This document shows positions 1 to 9,296 of a stretch of DNA of 64,000 nucleotides, piece after piece. How positions within the stretch are numbered: position 1 is the stretch's first letter; every line of letters starts with the position of its first letter. Under the pieces are notes generated by a model that was not told the origin of the DNA, made no database searches, and saw nothing but the letters and a program-made list of their open reading frames with translations. The position numbers were made by a program, and so were the translations under genes. The stretch is from Streptomyces sp. ISL-1 (GTDB taxonomy: Bacteria; Actinomycetota; Actinomycetes; Streptomycetales; Streptomycetaceae), in NCBI RefSeq assembly GCF_018614585.1, contig NZ_JAGGOI010000037.1, positions 1 through 64,000 of the forward strand, written 5' to 3'.

Positions 1-221
1 GCACCGCGACCCCGGCCCCGTCCGGCACCACAACCGCCGCGCCTCCGGCCGGCACGCCCCCGGTCACCACGCCCCAGGCCACCCCGCCCCCTGTCGCGCC
101 GCAGTCACAGCAGTCCGTGCCCGCGCCCGGCAGCAAGCCCGCGCCCCCCGCGCCCCCCGCGCCCACCGGGGGGCCGTCGAGCCCGCCCGCGAATCCGACC
201 CCTACGACCCCCGGCAGGTGA
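1..221 (+). CDS. ftsL: FtsL-like septum protein, C-terminal tail only
   Basis: The reading frame enters from outside the window in frame 3 and stops at TGA 219-221. What is visible is only a Pro/Thr/Ala-rich low-complexity tail of about 72 residues ending TPTTPGR. It lies 4 nt before ftsI, exactly where actinomycetes keep the small bitopic FtsL-like protein of the FtsQLB complex between rsmH and ftsI. Streptomyces FtsL-like proteins are known for Pro-rich C-terminal extensions, so position and composition agree. No conserved domain can be read here, so the call rests on gene order. Confidence 0.6.
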   Translation, partial: TATPAPSGTTTAAPPAGTPPVTTPQATPPPVAPQSQQSVPAPGSKPAPPAPPAPTGGPSSPPANPTPTTPGR

Positions 222-225
222 CGCA

Positions 226-2157
226 GTGCCCCACAAGGAACCTCCACGCCGCCGGGTGCCAGGACCTGCCCGACGGCCGGCCGCGCGCCCCGCGCCCCGC
301 CGCCCGCGCCCCGGCGCGCGCACCATCAGGCTCGGCAGCCCCCGCCCCCGGCTGCGCCTGGTCAGCCTCGGACTGACCCTGGTGATGCTGGCGTTCGTCG
401 TACGCCTCCTCCAGGTGCAGGCCTTCGACGCGAGCGCGTACGCCGCCAAGGCGGAGAAGAATCGCTACCTCAGCCACAAGCTCACCGCGGAGCGGGGCGA
501 GATCACCGACCGGGCCGGCATCGCCCTGGCGACCAGCGTCGACGCCTATGACATCACCGCCGACCCCGAGCTCTTCACGCCGAAGGAGAGCAAGGCTCCC
601 GACGCGCCGGAACAAGCGGCCGCGCTGCTCGCCCCGATCCTCGGCAAGGACGCCGCCGAACTCGCCAAGAAGCTCAATACCCCGGGGTCCCGCTACACCG
701 TGCTGGCCCGCCGCCAGACCCCGCAGGTCTGGAACCAGATCAAGGACCTGAAGGGCGTCTTCGCCGAGAAGGCCTTGGCCGACCAGCGCAAGGGGGGCCC
801 CGGCGCCAATGTGCTGCTCGGCGTCTTCCAGGAGCCCAGCAGCAAACGCGTCTACCCCAACGGCGATCTCGCCGCCGGGATACTGGGCTTCGTCAACGCC
901 GACGGCCGCGGAGGCGGCGGCGTGGAGTCCATGCTCGACAAGTCCCTCGCCGGCCAGGACGGGCAGCTCACCTACGCCCAGGCCGGCGGCCGCCGGGTGC
1001 CCACCGCGGGCTCCCGTGAGGTCCCCGCCGTCCCCGGTTCCGACATCGAGCTGACCATCGACCGGGACATCCAGTGGGCGGCCCAGGAGGCCATCACCGA
1101 TCAGGTGAGGAAGTCCAAGGCCGACCGCGGCTACGTGATAGTGCAGAACACCCAGACCGGCGAGGTTCTCGCCATGGCCAACGCGCCGGGCTTCGACCCC
1201 AACGACCTCACCCAGGCCAACTCGGCCGCCATGGGCAACGCCGCACTCCAGGACGCGTACGAACCGGGCTCCACCGCGAAGGTCATGTCGATGGCCGCCG
1301 TGCTGGAGGAGAAGGCCGCCACGCCCAGCACGCACGTCGTCGTCCCCAACCGGCTGCACCGCGGCGACCGGCTCTTCAAGGACGACATCAACCACCCGAC
1401 CTGGTACCTCACGCTCAACGGCGTACTGGCCAAGTCCAGCAACATCGGCACCATCCTGGCCACCGGCCAGCTCGGCAGGACGCAGGCCGCGGCCAACGCG
1501 GTGCTCCACTCGTATCTGCGCAAGTTCGGCATCGGCAGCCCGACCGGTATCGGTTATCCGGGCGAGACGCCCGGCATCCTCGCCAATCCGCGGGACTGGT
1601 CCACCTCGCAGCAGTACACGATCCCCTTCGGCCAGGGACTCTCCCTCAACGCCATGCAGGCGGCCTCGGTCTACTCGACGATCGCCAACGACGGCGTACG
1701 CATCGAGCCCACGCTGATCCGCGGCACCAAGGGTCCCGACGGCCGCTTCACCCCCGCGCCCGCCCCCGAGAAGACGCGCGTCGTCAGCAAGCGGACCGCC
1801 AGGACGCTCGCCACCATGCTGGAGTCGGTCGTCGACGACCGGGAGGGCACCGGCACCAAGGCCCGTATCCCCGGCTACCGCGTCGCGGGCAAGACCGGCA
1901 CGGCCAACCGCGTCGACCCGAAAACGGGCCGCTACAGGGGCTACACCGCCTCCTTCGCCGGCTTCGCGCCGGCCGACAAGCCACAGATCACCGTCTACTG
2001 CGCCATCCAGAACCCGACCAAGGGCAGCTACTTCGGCGGCCAGATCTGCGGCCCGATCTACCAGAAGGTCATGCAATTCGCACTCAAGACCCTCAAGGCC
2101 GCCCCGACCGGCGCCGACCCCGCCAGGCTGCCTGTCAGCTTCAAACCCGGCCAGTGA
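226..2157 (+). CDS. ftsI: Septal peptidoglycan transpeptidase FtsI (PBP3, class B PBP)
   Basis: Cross-links septal peptidoglycan as the transpeptidase partner of FtsW. The 643-residue protein has a basic, Pro-rich cytoplasmic N-terminus, one membrane anchor at about residues 43-63, a PBP dimerisation domain (about 80-250) and a C-terminal penicillin-binding domain. All three active-site motifs are intact: SxxK as S349-T-A-K352 in YEPGSTAK, SxN as S404-S-N406 in KSSNIGT, and KTGT at 556-559. The GTG start lies 4 nt after the ftsL-like stop, so the pair should be translationally coupled. Next in order is murE, 16 nt downstream. Length and motifs match the FtsI family well. Confidence 0.95.
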   Translation: MPHKEPPRRRVPGPARRPAARPAPRRPRPGARTIRLGSPRPRLRLVSLGLTLVMLAFVVRLLQVQAFDASAYAAKAEKNRYLSHKLTAERGEITDRAGIALATSVDAYDITADPELFTPKESKAPDAPEQAAALLAPILGKDAAELAKKLNTPGSRYTVLARRQTPQVWNQIKDLKGVFAEKALADQRKGGPGANVLLGVFQEPSSKRVYPNGDLAAGILGFVNADGRGGGGVESMLDKSLAGQDGQLTYAQAGGRRVPTAGSREVPAVPGSDIELTIDRDIQWAAQEAITDQVRKSKADRGYVIVQNTQTGEVLAMANAPGFDPNDLTQANSAAMGNAALQDAYEPGSTAKVMSMAAVLEEKAATPSTHVVVPNRLHRGDRLFKDDINHPTWYLTLNGVLAKSSNIGTILATGQLGRTQAAANAVLHSYLRKFGIGSPTGIGYPGETPGILANPRDWSTSQQYTIPFGQGLSLNAMQAASVYSTIANDGVRIEPTLIRGTKGPDGRFTPAPAPEKTRVVSKRTARTLATMLESVVDDREGTGTKARIPGYRVAGKTGTANRVDPKTGRYRGYTASFAGFAPADKPQITVYCAIQNPTKGSYFGGQICGPIYQKVMQFALKTLKAAPTGADPARLPVSFKPGQ

Positions 2158-2173
2158 CCCGGAGGAACCACCA

Positions 2174-3874
2174 GTGACAACGATCACCTCCGATTCCGGG
2201 AACCAGCCGGTTCACCGCACCGGACAGGGCCCCTCACTTCGCCCCGGGCCGGGTGCGCCCGGTACGCTCACCGCCGTGTCACATGCTGATCAGTACCGAA
2301 CCGCCCAGCAGGACGCCCCCGCGAAACAGTCGGGAGCGCCCCGTCCGGACCGGCCCCGCCCGACATCGCTCGGGGAGCTGGCCGCCCGGCTGGGTGCGAA
2401 GGCTCCCAGTCCCGACGAGGTCACTGGTGAGGTCACCGGCATCACCCACGACTCGCGGGCGGTACGCCCCGGTGACGTGTACGCCGCCCTGCCCGGCGCC
2501 CGCCTCCACGGCGCCGACTTCGTCGCGCAGGCCGCGGACCTCGGGGCGGCCGCGATCCTCACCGACCCGACGGGCGCCGAGCGCGCCGCGGCGACCGGCC
2601 TGCCGGTTCTGGTCACCGAGAACCCGCGCGGCCGCATGGGCGAGCTGGCAGCCGAGATCTACGGACAGCCCGGCGATGCCCTGCTCCAGATCGGCATCAC
2701 CGGCACCTCCGGCAAGACCACGTCGGCGTATCTCGTCGAAGGCGGGCTGAAAGCGGCGGGCCGCAGCACCGGCCTGATCGGCACGGTCGAGATGCGGATC
2801 GGCGACGAGCGCATCAAGTCCGAGCGCACCACTCCCGAAGCCACCGACCTCCAGGCTCTGTTCGCGGTCATGCGCGAGCGCGGCGTCGAGGCGGTCGCCA
2901 TGGAGGTCTCCAGCCACGCCCTTGTGCTGGGCCGGGTCGACGGCTGCGTCTTCGATGTCGCCGTCTTCAACAACCTCAGCCCCGAGCACATGGAATTCCA
3001 CTCCGGCATGGAGGACTACTTCCAGGCGAAGGCGCAGCTGTTCACGCCGAAGCGGAGCAAGCTCGGCGTCGTCAACTTCGACGACGAGTACGGCCGCAGA
3101 CTGGTCAAGGAGGCGTCCGTCCCGGTCACCACCTTCTCCGCGGAGGGCCACCCGGACGCCGACTGGCGGGCCGAGAACGTTGAGATCAGCGTGGTTGGCT
3201 CCACGTTCACCGCGGTCGGCCCGGACGGCGAGCGGATCCGCGCCGCGGCCCCGCTGCCCGGCCCGTTCAACGTCGCCAACACCCTGGCCGCCGTCGTCAC
3301 CCTCGCCGTCGCCGGGATCGACCCGCAGACCGCCGCCGACGGCATTGCCGCCGTCCCCGGCGTACCGGGCCGCCTGGAGCGCGTCGACGTGGGCCAGCCG
3401 TATCTCGCCGTCGTCGACTATGCCCACAAGACGGACGCCGTCGAGTCGGTCCTGCGCTCCCTGCGCAAGGTCACCGAGGGCAAGGTGCACATCGTCCTCG
3501 GCTGCGGCGGCGACCGGGATGTCACCAAGCGCGGCCCGATGGGCGCCGCCGCCGCACGTCTCGCCGACACCGCCGTACTGACCTCCGACAACCCCCGTGG
3601 CGAGGATCCTCTCGCGATCCTCGCCGCGATGCTCGCCGGCGCCGCCGAGGTGCCGATCCACGAGCGCGGCGACGTCCTGGTCGAGGCGGACCGGGCCGCG
3701 GCCATCGCGGCGGCCGTCGCCCGCGCGCAGCCCGGCGACACGGTGCTGATCGCCGGCAAGGGCCATGAGCAGGGCCAGGACATCGCCGGCGTGGTCCGCG
3801 CCTTCGACGACCGCCAGGTCCTCCGCGCCGCCATCGAGAACGCTGAAATCCATAAAGACAGTGGGATGAAGTAG
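2174..3874 (+). CDS. murE: UDP-MurNAc-L-Ala-D-Glu:diaminopimelate ligase
   Basis: Cytoplasmic ATP-dependent ligase that adds the third (diamino acid) residue of the stem peptide. The Mur-ligase P-loop GTSGKTT is at 177-183. DNPR at 472-475 is the signature of diaminopimelate-adding rather than lysine-adding MurE, as expected for a streptomycete (LL-DAP type). The GTG at 2174 has a strong GGAGG 10 nt upstream, which supports it. The first 34 residues, however, are low-complexity and not part of the Mur fold. An in-frame GTG at 2276, preceded by a TACGCT that could be a -10 box, would give a 532-residue protein closer to the usual size. The stop shares one base with the murF start. Confidence 0.94.
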   Translation: MTTITSDSGNQPVHRTGQGPSLRPGPGAPGTLTAVSHADQYRTAQQDAPAKQSGAPRPDRPRPTSLGELAARLGAKAPSPDEVTGEVTGITHDSRAVRPGDVYAALPGARLHGADFVAQAADLGAAAILTDPTGAERAAATGLPVLVTENPRGRMGELAAEIYGQPGDALLQIGITGTSGKTTSAYLVEGGLKAAGRSTGLIGTVEMRIGDERIKSERTTPEATDLQALFAVMRERGVEAVAMEVSSHALVLGRVDGCVFDVAVFNNLSPEHMEFHSGMEDYFQAKAQLFTPKRSKLGVVNFDDEYGRRLVKEASVPVTTFSAEGHPDADWRAENVEISVVGSTFTAVGPDGERIRAAAPLPGPFNVANTLAAVVTLAVAGIDPQTAADGIAAVPGVPGRLERVDVGQPYLAVVDYAHKTDAVESVLRSLRKVTEGKVHIVLGCGGDRDVTKRGPMGAAAARLADTAVLTSDNPRGEDPLAILAAMLAGAAEVPIHERGDVLVEADRAAAIAAAVARAQPGDTVLIAGKGHEQGQDIAGVVRAFDDRQVLRAAIENAEIHKDSGMK

Positions 3875-5268
3875 TGATCGCCCTCTCCCTCGCCGAGATC
3901 GCCGCAATCGTCGGCGGGCAGCCGTGCGACATACCGGATCCGGCCGCGCGCGTCACCGGCCCCGTCGTCATCGACTCCCGCGCGGTGCGGCCCGGCAGCC
4001 TCTTCGCAGCCTTCGCCGGCGAGCGCGTCGACGGACACGACTACGCCGAGCGCGCTGTCGCGGCGGGTGCGGCAGCAGTGCTGGCCACCCGCCCCGTCGG
4101 CGTACCCGCGATCGTCGTCCCCGACGTCACCGCCGCCCTCGGCGCCCTCGCGCGCTTTGTCGTCGAGCGCCTCGGCACCACCGCGATCGCGCTCACCGGC
4201 TCGTCCGGGAAGACCAGCACCAAGGACCTCCTCGCCCAGGTCCTCCAACGCAAGGGCCCCACGGTCTACCCGGCTGGCAACCTGAACAACGAGATCGGTC
4301 TGCCGCTGACCGCGCTGCGGGCCGCCGAGGACACCGAGCATCTCGTCCTCGAAATGGGCGCCCGTTACATCGGCGACATCCGCTACCTCACCGGCCTCGT
4401 CCCGCCGAAGGTCGGCCTCGTACTGAACGTCGGCACCGCCCACATCGGCGAGTTCGGCGGCCGCGAGCAGATCGCCGAGGCCAAGGGCGAGATCGTGGAG
4501 TGTCTGCCGAAGGACGGCGTGGCCGTCCTCAACGCCGACGACCCTCTCGTACGCGCCATGGCGTCCCGCACCAAGGCCCGGGTCGTCCTCTTCGGAGAGG
4601 CCGCGGACGCCGACGTACGCGCCGAGAATGTCCGGCTCACCCAACTAGGACAGCCTGCCTTCACGCTCCAAACCCCCACCGGGTGCAGTGACGTGACCAT
4701 GCGGCTGTACGGTGAGCACCACGTGTCGAACGCGCTCGCCGCGGCCGCCGTCGCCCATGAGCTGGGCATGTCCGTCGACGAGATCGCCCTCGCGCTCTCC
4801 GAGGCGGACACCCTCTCCCGCTGGCGCATGGAGGTCACCGAGCGTCCGGACGGCGTGACGATCGTCAACGACGCCTACAACGCGAACCCCGAGTCCATGC
4901 GAGCCGCTCTTCGCGCGCTCGCGGCCATGGGCAAAGGGCGCCGTACGTGGGCGGTGCTCGGCCAGATGGCCGAACTCGGCGACGAAGCGCTCGCCGAGCA
5001 CGACGCGGTCGGACGGCTCGCCGTCCGACTCAACGTCAGCAAGCTCGTAGCAGTCGGGGGCAGGGAAGCGTCCTGGTTGCAACTGGGCGCTTATAACGAG
5101 GGTTCGTGGGGTGAGGAGTCGGTGCACGTGTCCGACGCGCAGGCGGCGGTCGACCTGTTGCGCAGTGAACTGCGTCCGGGAGACGTCGTGCTGGTGAAGG
5201 CTTCCAGATCAGTCGGTCTGGAGAGGGTCGCACAGGCGCTTCTCGAGGGTGAGGGTGCCGTCCGATGA
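3874..5268 (+). CDS. murF: UDP-MurNAc-tripeptide--D-Ala-D-Ala ligase
   Basis: Adds the D-Ala-D-Ala dipeptide to the UDP-MurNAc-tripeptide, the last cytoplasmic step before MraY. The 464-residue protein has an N-terminal Mur-ligase catalytic domain (LAEIAAIVGG onward), the P-loop GSSGKTS at 109-115, and the central and C-terminal Mur domains (VNDAYNANPESM is the typical MurF substrate segment). GTG 3874 begins on the last base of the murE stop, and its own TGA (5266-5268) overlaps the mraY ATG. Translation is therefore chained in both directions. Length is normal. Confidence 0.95.
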   Translation: MIALSLAEIAAIVGGQPCDIPDPAARVTGPVVIDSRAVRPGSLFAAFAGERVDGHDYAERAVAAGAAAVLATRPVGVPAIVVPDVTAALGALARFVVERLGTTAIALTGSSGKTSTKDLLAQVLQRKGPTVYPAGNLNNEIGLPLTALRAAEDTEHLVLEMGARYIGDIRYLTGLVPPKVGLVLNVGTAHIGEFGGREQIAEAKGEIVECLPKDGVAVLNADDPLVRAMASRTKARVVLFGEAADADVRAENVRLTQLGQPAFTLQTPTGCSDVTMRLYGEHHVSNALAAAAVAHELGMSVDEIALALSEADTLSRWRMEVTERPDGVTIVNDAYNANPESMRAALRALAAMGKGRRTWAVLGQMAELGDEALAEHDAVGRLAVRLNVSKLVAVGGREASWLQLGAYNEGSWGEESVHVSDAQAAVDLLRSELRPGDVVLVKASRSVGLERVAQALLEGEGAVR

Positions 5269-6335
5269 GGCAGATCCTCTTCGCGGGAGCCATCGGGCTC
5301 TTCCTGACCCTGGTCGGTACCCCGCTGCTGATCAAACTCCTGGCCCGCAAGGGATACGGGCAGTTCATCCGGGACGACGGCCCGCGCAGCCACGGCAGCA
5401 AGAAGGGCACGCCCACCATGGGCGGCATCTCCTTCATCCTGGCCACGCTGATCGCGTACGCCCTGTCCAAGGTGATCACCGGCGAGGACCCGACGTTCTC
5501 GGGTGTGCTGGTGCTCTTCCTGATGACGGGCATGGGCCTGGTCGGCTTCCTGGACGACTACATCAAGATCGTCAAGCAGCGCTCGCTCGGGCTGCGGGCC
5601 AAGGCGAAGATGACCGGACAGCTGATCGTCGGCATCGCCTTCGCCGTGCTCGCGCTGCAGTTCGCCGACAGCCGCGACCAGACACCCGCCTCCACCAAGC
5701 TGTCGTTCATCACGGACTTCGGCTGGTCGATCGGACCGGTGCTGTTCGTCGTCTGGGCGCTGTTCATGATTCTCGCGATGTCGAACGGCGTGAACCTGAC
5801 TGACGGTCTGGACGGCCTTGCCACCGGCGCTTCGGTGATGGTCTTCGGCGCGTACACCTTCATCGGGCTCTGGCAGTTCCAGGAGTCCTGCGCCAACGCG
5901 GTGACGCTGACCAACCCCAATGCCTGCTTCGAGGTACGCGATCCCCTCGACCTCGCGGTCGTCGCCTCCGCCCTGATGGGCTCCTGCTTCGGCTTCCTGT
6001 GGTGGAACACCTCTCCCGCCAAGATCTTCATGGGGGACACCGGGTCGCTCGCACTCGGCGGAGCACTCGCGGGTCTGGCGATCTGCTCCCGTACGGAGCT
6101 CCTGCTGGCCCTCCTCGGCGGACTGTTCGTCCTGATCACCATGTCCGTGGTCATCCAGGTCGGCTCCTTCAAGATGACCGGTAAGCGGGTCTTCAGGATG
6201 GCGCCGCTCCAGCACCACTTCGAACTCAAGGGGTGGTCGGAAGTCCTTGTGGTGGTCCGGTTCTGGATCATCCAGGGCATGTGCGTGATCGTGGGTCTGG
6301 GCCTCTTCTACGCGGGATGGGCAGCCGACAAGTGA
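5265..6335 (+). CDS. mraY: Phospho-MurNAc-pentapeptide translocase
   Basis: Integral membrane enzyme that transfers phospho-MurNAc-pentapeptide to undecaprenyl phosphate, giving lipid I. The 356 residues form about ten hydrophobic segments. Family signatures are the Mg-binding DDYIK (D97, D98), NLTDGLDG at 177-184, MGDTGSLALGG and the late HHFELKGW loop. ATG 5265 overlaps the murF stop (ATGA) and its own stop overlaps the murD GTG, so it sits inside a translationally coupled chain. No anomaly seen. Confidence 0.96.
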   Translation: MRQILFAGAIGLFLTLVGTPLLIKLLARKGYGQFIRDDGPRSHGSKKGTPTMGGISFILATLIAYALSKVITGEDPTFSGVLVLFLMTGMGLVGFLDDYIKIVKQRSLGLRAKAKMTGQLIVGIAFAVLALQFADSRDQTPASTKLSFITDFGWSIGPVLFVVWALFMILAMSNGVNLTDGLDGLATGASVMVFGAYTFIGLWQFQESCANAVTLTNPNACFEVRDPLDLAVVASALMGSCFGFLWWNTSPAKIFMGDTGSLALGGALAGLAICSRTELLLALLGGLFVLITMSVVIQVGSFKMTGKRVFRMAPLQHHFELKGWSEVLVVVRFWIIQGMCVIVGLGLFYAGWAADK

Positions 6336-7753
6336 GCACCTGGCAGGGCAAGAAGGTCACCGTCGCGGGGCTGGGCGTGAGCGGCATCCCCGCCGCCCGG
6401 GTGCTGCACGGCCTCGGCGCCGTCGTCACGGTCGTCAACGACGGGGACGACGAGCGCTCCCGTGCGCAGGCGGCCGAACTGGAGGCGGAGGGCATCACCG
6501 TCCGCCTCGGCGACGGTGCGACCCTGCCCGCCGGGACCGAACTCATCGTCACCACGCCCGGCTGGAAGCCGGACAAGCCGCTCTTCGCGGCCGCCGCCGA
6601 GGCGGGCGTCCCGGTATGGGGCGACGTCGAACTGGCCTGGCGGCTGCGGGGGCGGGACGGCAGAAAAGCGGCGCCCTGGCTCGCGGTGACCGGCACCAAC
6701 GGCAAGACCACGACCGTACGGATGCTCGCCTCGATCCTCGAGGCCGCGGGCCTGCGCACAGCGGCCGTCGGCAACATCGGCGTCTCGCTGCTCGACGCGG
6801 TCCTCGGCGACGAGACGTACGACGTACTCGCCGTCGAGCTCTCCAGTTACCAGCTGCACTGGGCGCCTTCGCTGCGCGCCCACTCCGCCGCCGTGCTCAA
6901 CATCGCGCCGGACCACCTCGACTGGCACGGCTCCATGGAGGCGTACGCCGCCGACAAGGGCCGGATCTACGAGGGCAACACCGTCGCCTGCGTCTACAAC
7001 GCCGCCGACAAGGCGACGGAGGACCTGGTGCGCGAGGCGGACGTCGAGGAGGGCTGCCGGGCGATCGGCTTCACCCTCGCCGCGCCGGGGCCCTCGCAGC
7101 TCGGAGTCGTCGACGGAATCCTGGTCGACCGCGCCTTTGTCGAGAACCGGCAGCAGCAGGCCCAGGAGCTCGCCGAGGTCGCGGACGTCAATCCGCCGGC
7201 TCCGCACAACATCGCCAACGCGCTGGCGGCCGCGGCGCTGGCCCGTGCGTACGGCGTCGCGCCCGCCGCCGTACGAGACGGACTGCGCGCCTTCCGCCCC
7301 GACCCGCACCGCATCGAGAAGGTCGCCGACGTCGCCGGTGTCGCGTACATCGACGACTCCAAGGCCACCAACACCCATGCCGCCCAGGCGTCCCTGGCGG
7401 CCTACGACCCGATCGTGTGGATCGCCGGCGGCCTGGCCAAGGGCGCGGCCTTCGACGAACTCGTCGAGCGGTCGGCCAAGCGCCTTCGCGGCGCCGTACT
7501 GATCGGCGCGGATCGCGCGCTGATCCGCGAAGCCCTGGCGCGACACGCCCCGGAGGTCCCGGTCGTCGAGCTCGACCGGACAGACACTGGGGCGATGTCG
7601 GCGGCGGTCCTGGAAGCAGCGCGGCTCGCCCGGCCGGGGGACACGGTTCTGCTGGCCCCGGCCTGCGCCTCGATGGACATGTTCACCAACTACAACAAGC
7701 GAGGCGAGGCGTTCGCGGACGCCGTCCGCGCACTCGCCGCCGAGCCCGCCTGA
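6332..7753 (+). CDS. murD: UDP-MurNAc-L-alanine--D-glutamate ligase
   Basis: Adds D-Glu to UDP-MurNAc-L-Ala in the cytoplasm. I chose GTG 6332, which overlaps the mraY TGA (GTGA) and gives MSTWQGKKVTVAGLGVSG, the normal MurD beginning. An upstream in-frame GTG at 6233 would only extend into mraY. The product is 473 residues with a Rossmann-like N-terminal domain (GLGVSG), the P-loop GTNGKTT at 121-127, SSYQLHW, and the C-terminal DDSKATN motif. It is followed by 94 nt before ftsW, the first real gap in this part of the cluster and a place where a separate ftsW promoter could act. Confidence 0.95.
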   Translation: MSTWQGKKVTVAGLGVSGIPAARVLHGLGAVVTVVNDGDDERSRAQAAELEAEGITVRLGDGATLPAGTELIVTTPGWKPDKPLFAAAAEAGVPVWGDVELAWRLRGRDGRKAAPWLAVTGTNGKTTTVRMLASILEAAGLRTAAVGNIGVSLLDAVLGDETYDVLAVELSSYQLHWAPSLRAHSAAVLNIAPDHLDWHGSMEAYAADKGRIYEGNTVACVYNAADKATEDLVREADVEEGCRAIGFTLAAPGPSQLGVVDGILVDRAFVENRQQQAQELAEVADVNPPAPHNIANALAAAALARAYGVAPAAVRDGLRAFRPDPHRIEKVADVAGVAYIDDSKATNTHAAQASLAAYDPIVWIAGGLAKGAAFDELVERSAKRLRGAVLIGADRALIREALARHAPEVPVVELDRTDTGAMSAAVLEAARLARPGDTVLLAPACASMDMFTNYNKRGEAFADAVRALAAEPA

Positions 7754-7847
7754 CCGGCGCCGCCCGGCCCCCGCGCCCTGCCGAGCATCCCGGGGCCGCC
7801 CGGGAATCCGGCGGCCGCGCCAGGCACGACTGGAGGGGACAGCGACC

Positions 7848-9290
7848 ATGCCGGCCGACGACACCGCCCCCGTGGCCGGGGGCTTCGCATGGGGGTCCCC
7901 CCATGCCCCTTGGGGCGTAGGGGAAGGAGCCAAGGTCGGCCCGGCCCCCGTCATCGCCGGGCTCGCGCTGCGCAGCCGGGCCGGGGGAGCCGTGCGACGG
8001 GCGTCCGCAGCCGGTGGAGCGGCCCGAGGGCCCAGCGATCCGCGTACGCCCCGGAGCAGCGGCGTACGACGGCTGTACGAGCAGGCACGCCGTACCTGGG
8101 ACCGCCCGCTGACCGGCTACTACCTGATCCTCGGCAGCAGCCTGCTGATCACCGCGCTCGGTCTGGTGATGGTCTACTCCGCGTCGATGATCAAGGCGCT
8201 CGAGCTCTCGCTCCCGGCCTCGTACTTCTTCCGCAAGCAGTTCGTCGCCGCCGTCCTCGGCACCGGACTGCTGCTGCTCGCGTCCCGGATGCCGGTCAAG
8301 CTCCACCGGGCGCTGGCCTACCCGCTCCTGATGGGCACCGTCTTTCTGATGGTGCTGGTCCAGATCCCCGGGATAGGGCATGCGGTCAACGGCAACCAGA
8401 ACTGGATCTACCTCGGCGGGCCGTTCCAGCTCCAGCCCAGTGAGTTCGGCAAGCTGGCGCTGATCCTGTGGGGCGCCGACCTGCTCGCCCGTAAACAGGA
8501 CAGGCGGCTGCTGACCCAGTGGAAGCACATGCTCGTGCCGCTGGTCCCGGTCGCCTTTCTGCTGCTCGGCCTGATCATGCTCGGCGGCGACATGGGTACG
8601 GCGATCATCCTCACCGCGATCCTCTTCGGACTGTTGTGGCTGGCCGGAGCGCCCACCCGGCTCTTCGCGGGGGTGCTGGCCATCGCCTCTCTCGTGGGTG
8701 TCATGCTCATCAAGACCAACGAGAACCGGATGTCCCGGCTCTTTTGCGTCGGCGCGATCGACCTCGGCCCTCAGGGCGAGTGCTGGCAGGCCGTCCACGG
8801 CATCTATGCTCTTGCCTCCGGCGGATGGTTCGGTTCAGGCCTCGGTGCAAGTGTGGAAAAATGGGGTCAACTCCCCGAACCCCACACCGATTTCATCTTC
8901 GCCATCGCGGGGGAGGAACTGGGTCTGGCGGGGACGCTGTCGGTGCTCGCCCTCTTCGCGGCTCTAGGCTATGCGGGTATCCGCGTGGCCGGACGCACGG
9001 AGGACCCCTTCGTGAGGTATGCCGCGGGAGGCGTGACCACCTGGATCACGGCGCAGGCCGTGGTCAATATTGGTGCGGTGCTCGGCCTGCTGCCGATCGC
9101 CGGTGTCCCGCTCCCGCTGTTCTCCTACGGAGGATCGGCCCTGCTGCCGACCATGTTCGCGGTCGGGCTGTTGATCGCCTTCGCGCGGGAGGAACCCGCC
9201 GCGAAGGCGGCCCTGGCCATGCGGAGGCCCGGGGTGAGATGGAAGACGATGAGGCGGCGCGTCAAGAAGCGTCCGTCCGGAGAGCGGTGA
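7848..9290 (+). CDS. ftsW: Septal glycosyltransferase FtsW (SEDS family)
   Basis: Polytopic SEDS peptidoglycan polymerase that acts with FtsI at the septum. The 480-residue product has a roughly 90-residue cytoplasmic N-terminal extension and then about ten membrane segments (LTGYYLILGSSLLIT onward). The SEDS loop PHTDFIFAIAGEELG and the late segment PLPLFSYGGSALL are the family hallmarks. ATG 7848 has GGAGG 12 nt upstream. Residues 14-27 are encoded by a copy of the dispersed palindromic repeat described separately. An in-frame GTG at 7992 would bypass it and give 432 residues, so the true start deserves caution. murG follows after 6 nt. Confidence 0.92.
   Translation: MPADDTAPVAGGFAWGSPHAPWGVGEGAKVGPAPVIAGLALRSRAGGAVRRASAAGGAARGPSDPRTPRSSGVRRLYEQARRTWDRPLTGYYLILGSSLLITALGLVMVYSASMIKALELSLPASYFFRKQFVAAVLGTGLLLLASRMPVKLHRALAYPLLMGTVFLMVLVQIPGIGHAVNGNQNWIYLGGPFQLQPSEFGKLALILWGADLLARKQDRRLLTQWKHMLVPLVPVAFLLLGLIMLGGDMGTAIILTAILFGLLWLAGAPTRLFAGVLAIASLVGVMLIKTNENRMSRLFCVGAIDLGPQGECWQAVHGIYALASGGWFGSGLGASVEKWGQLPEPHTDFIFAIAGEELGLAGTLSVLALFAALGYAGIRVAGRTEDPFVRYAAGGVTTWITAQAVVNIGAVLGLLPIAGVPLPLFSYGGSALLPTMFAVGLLIAFAREEPAAKAALAMRRPGVRWKTMRRRVKKRPSGER
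7887..7928. repeat. Dispersed GC palindrome copy inside ftsW 5' coding region
   Basis: The segment contains ATGGGGGTCCCCCCATGCC followed by GGGGCGTAGGGGAAGG. This is the same module (GGGGGTCCCCCCACGCC ... GGCGTAGGGGG) seen in the intergenic clusters near 41660 and 57800. Here it is read in frame and encodes ftsW residues 14-27 (AWGSPHAPWGVGEG), in a region not conserved in SEDS proteins. Confidence 0.75.
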
Positions 9291-9296
9291 ATTTCG

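Noticed and set aside
202..2187. A 661-codon open frame on the minus strand opposite ftsI
   Set aside because: It is the third-position shadow of a GC-rich gene: the protein is Gly/Val/Ala/Arg-rich with no domain, while ftsI on the plus strand has all catalytic motifs.
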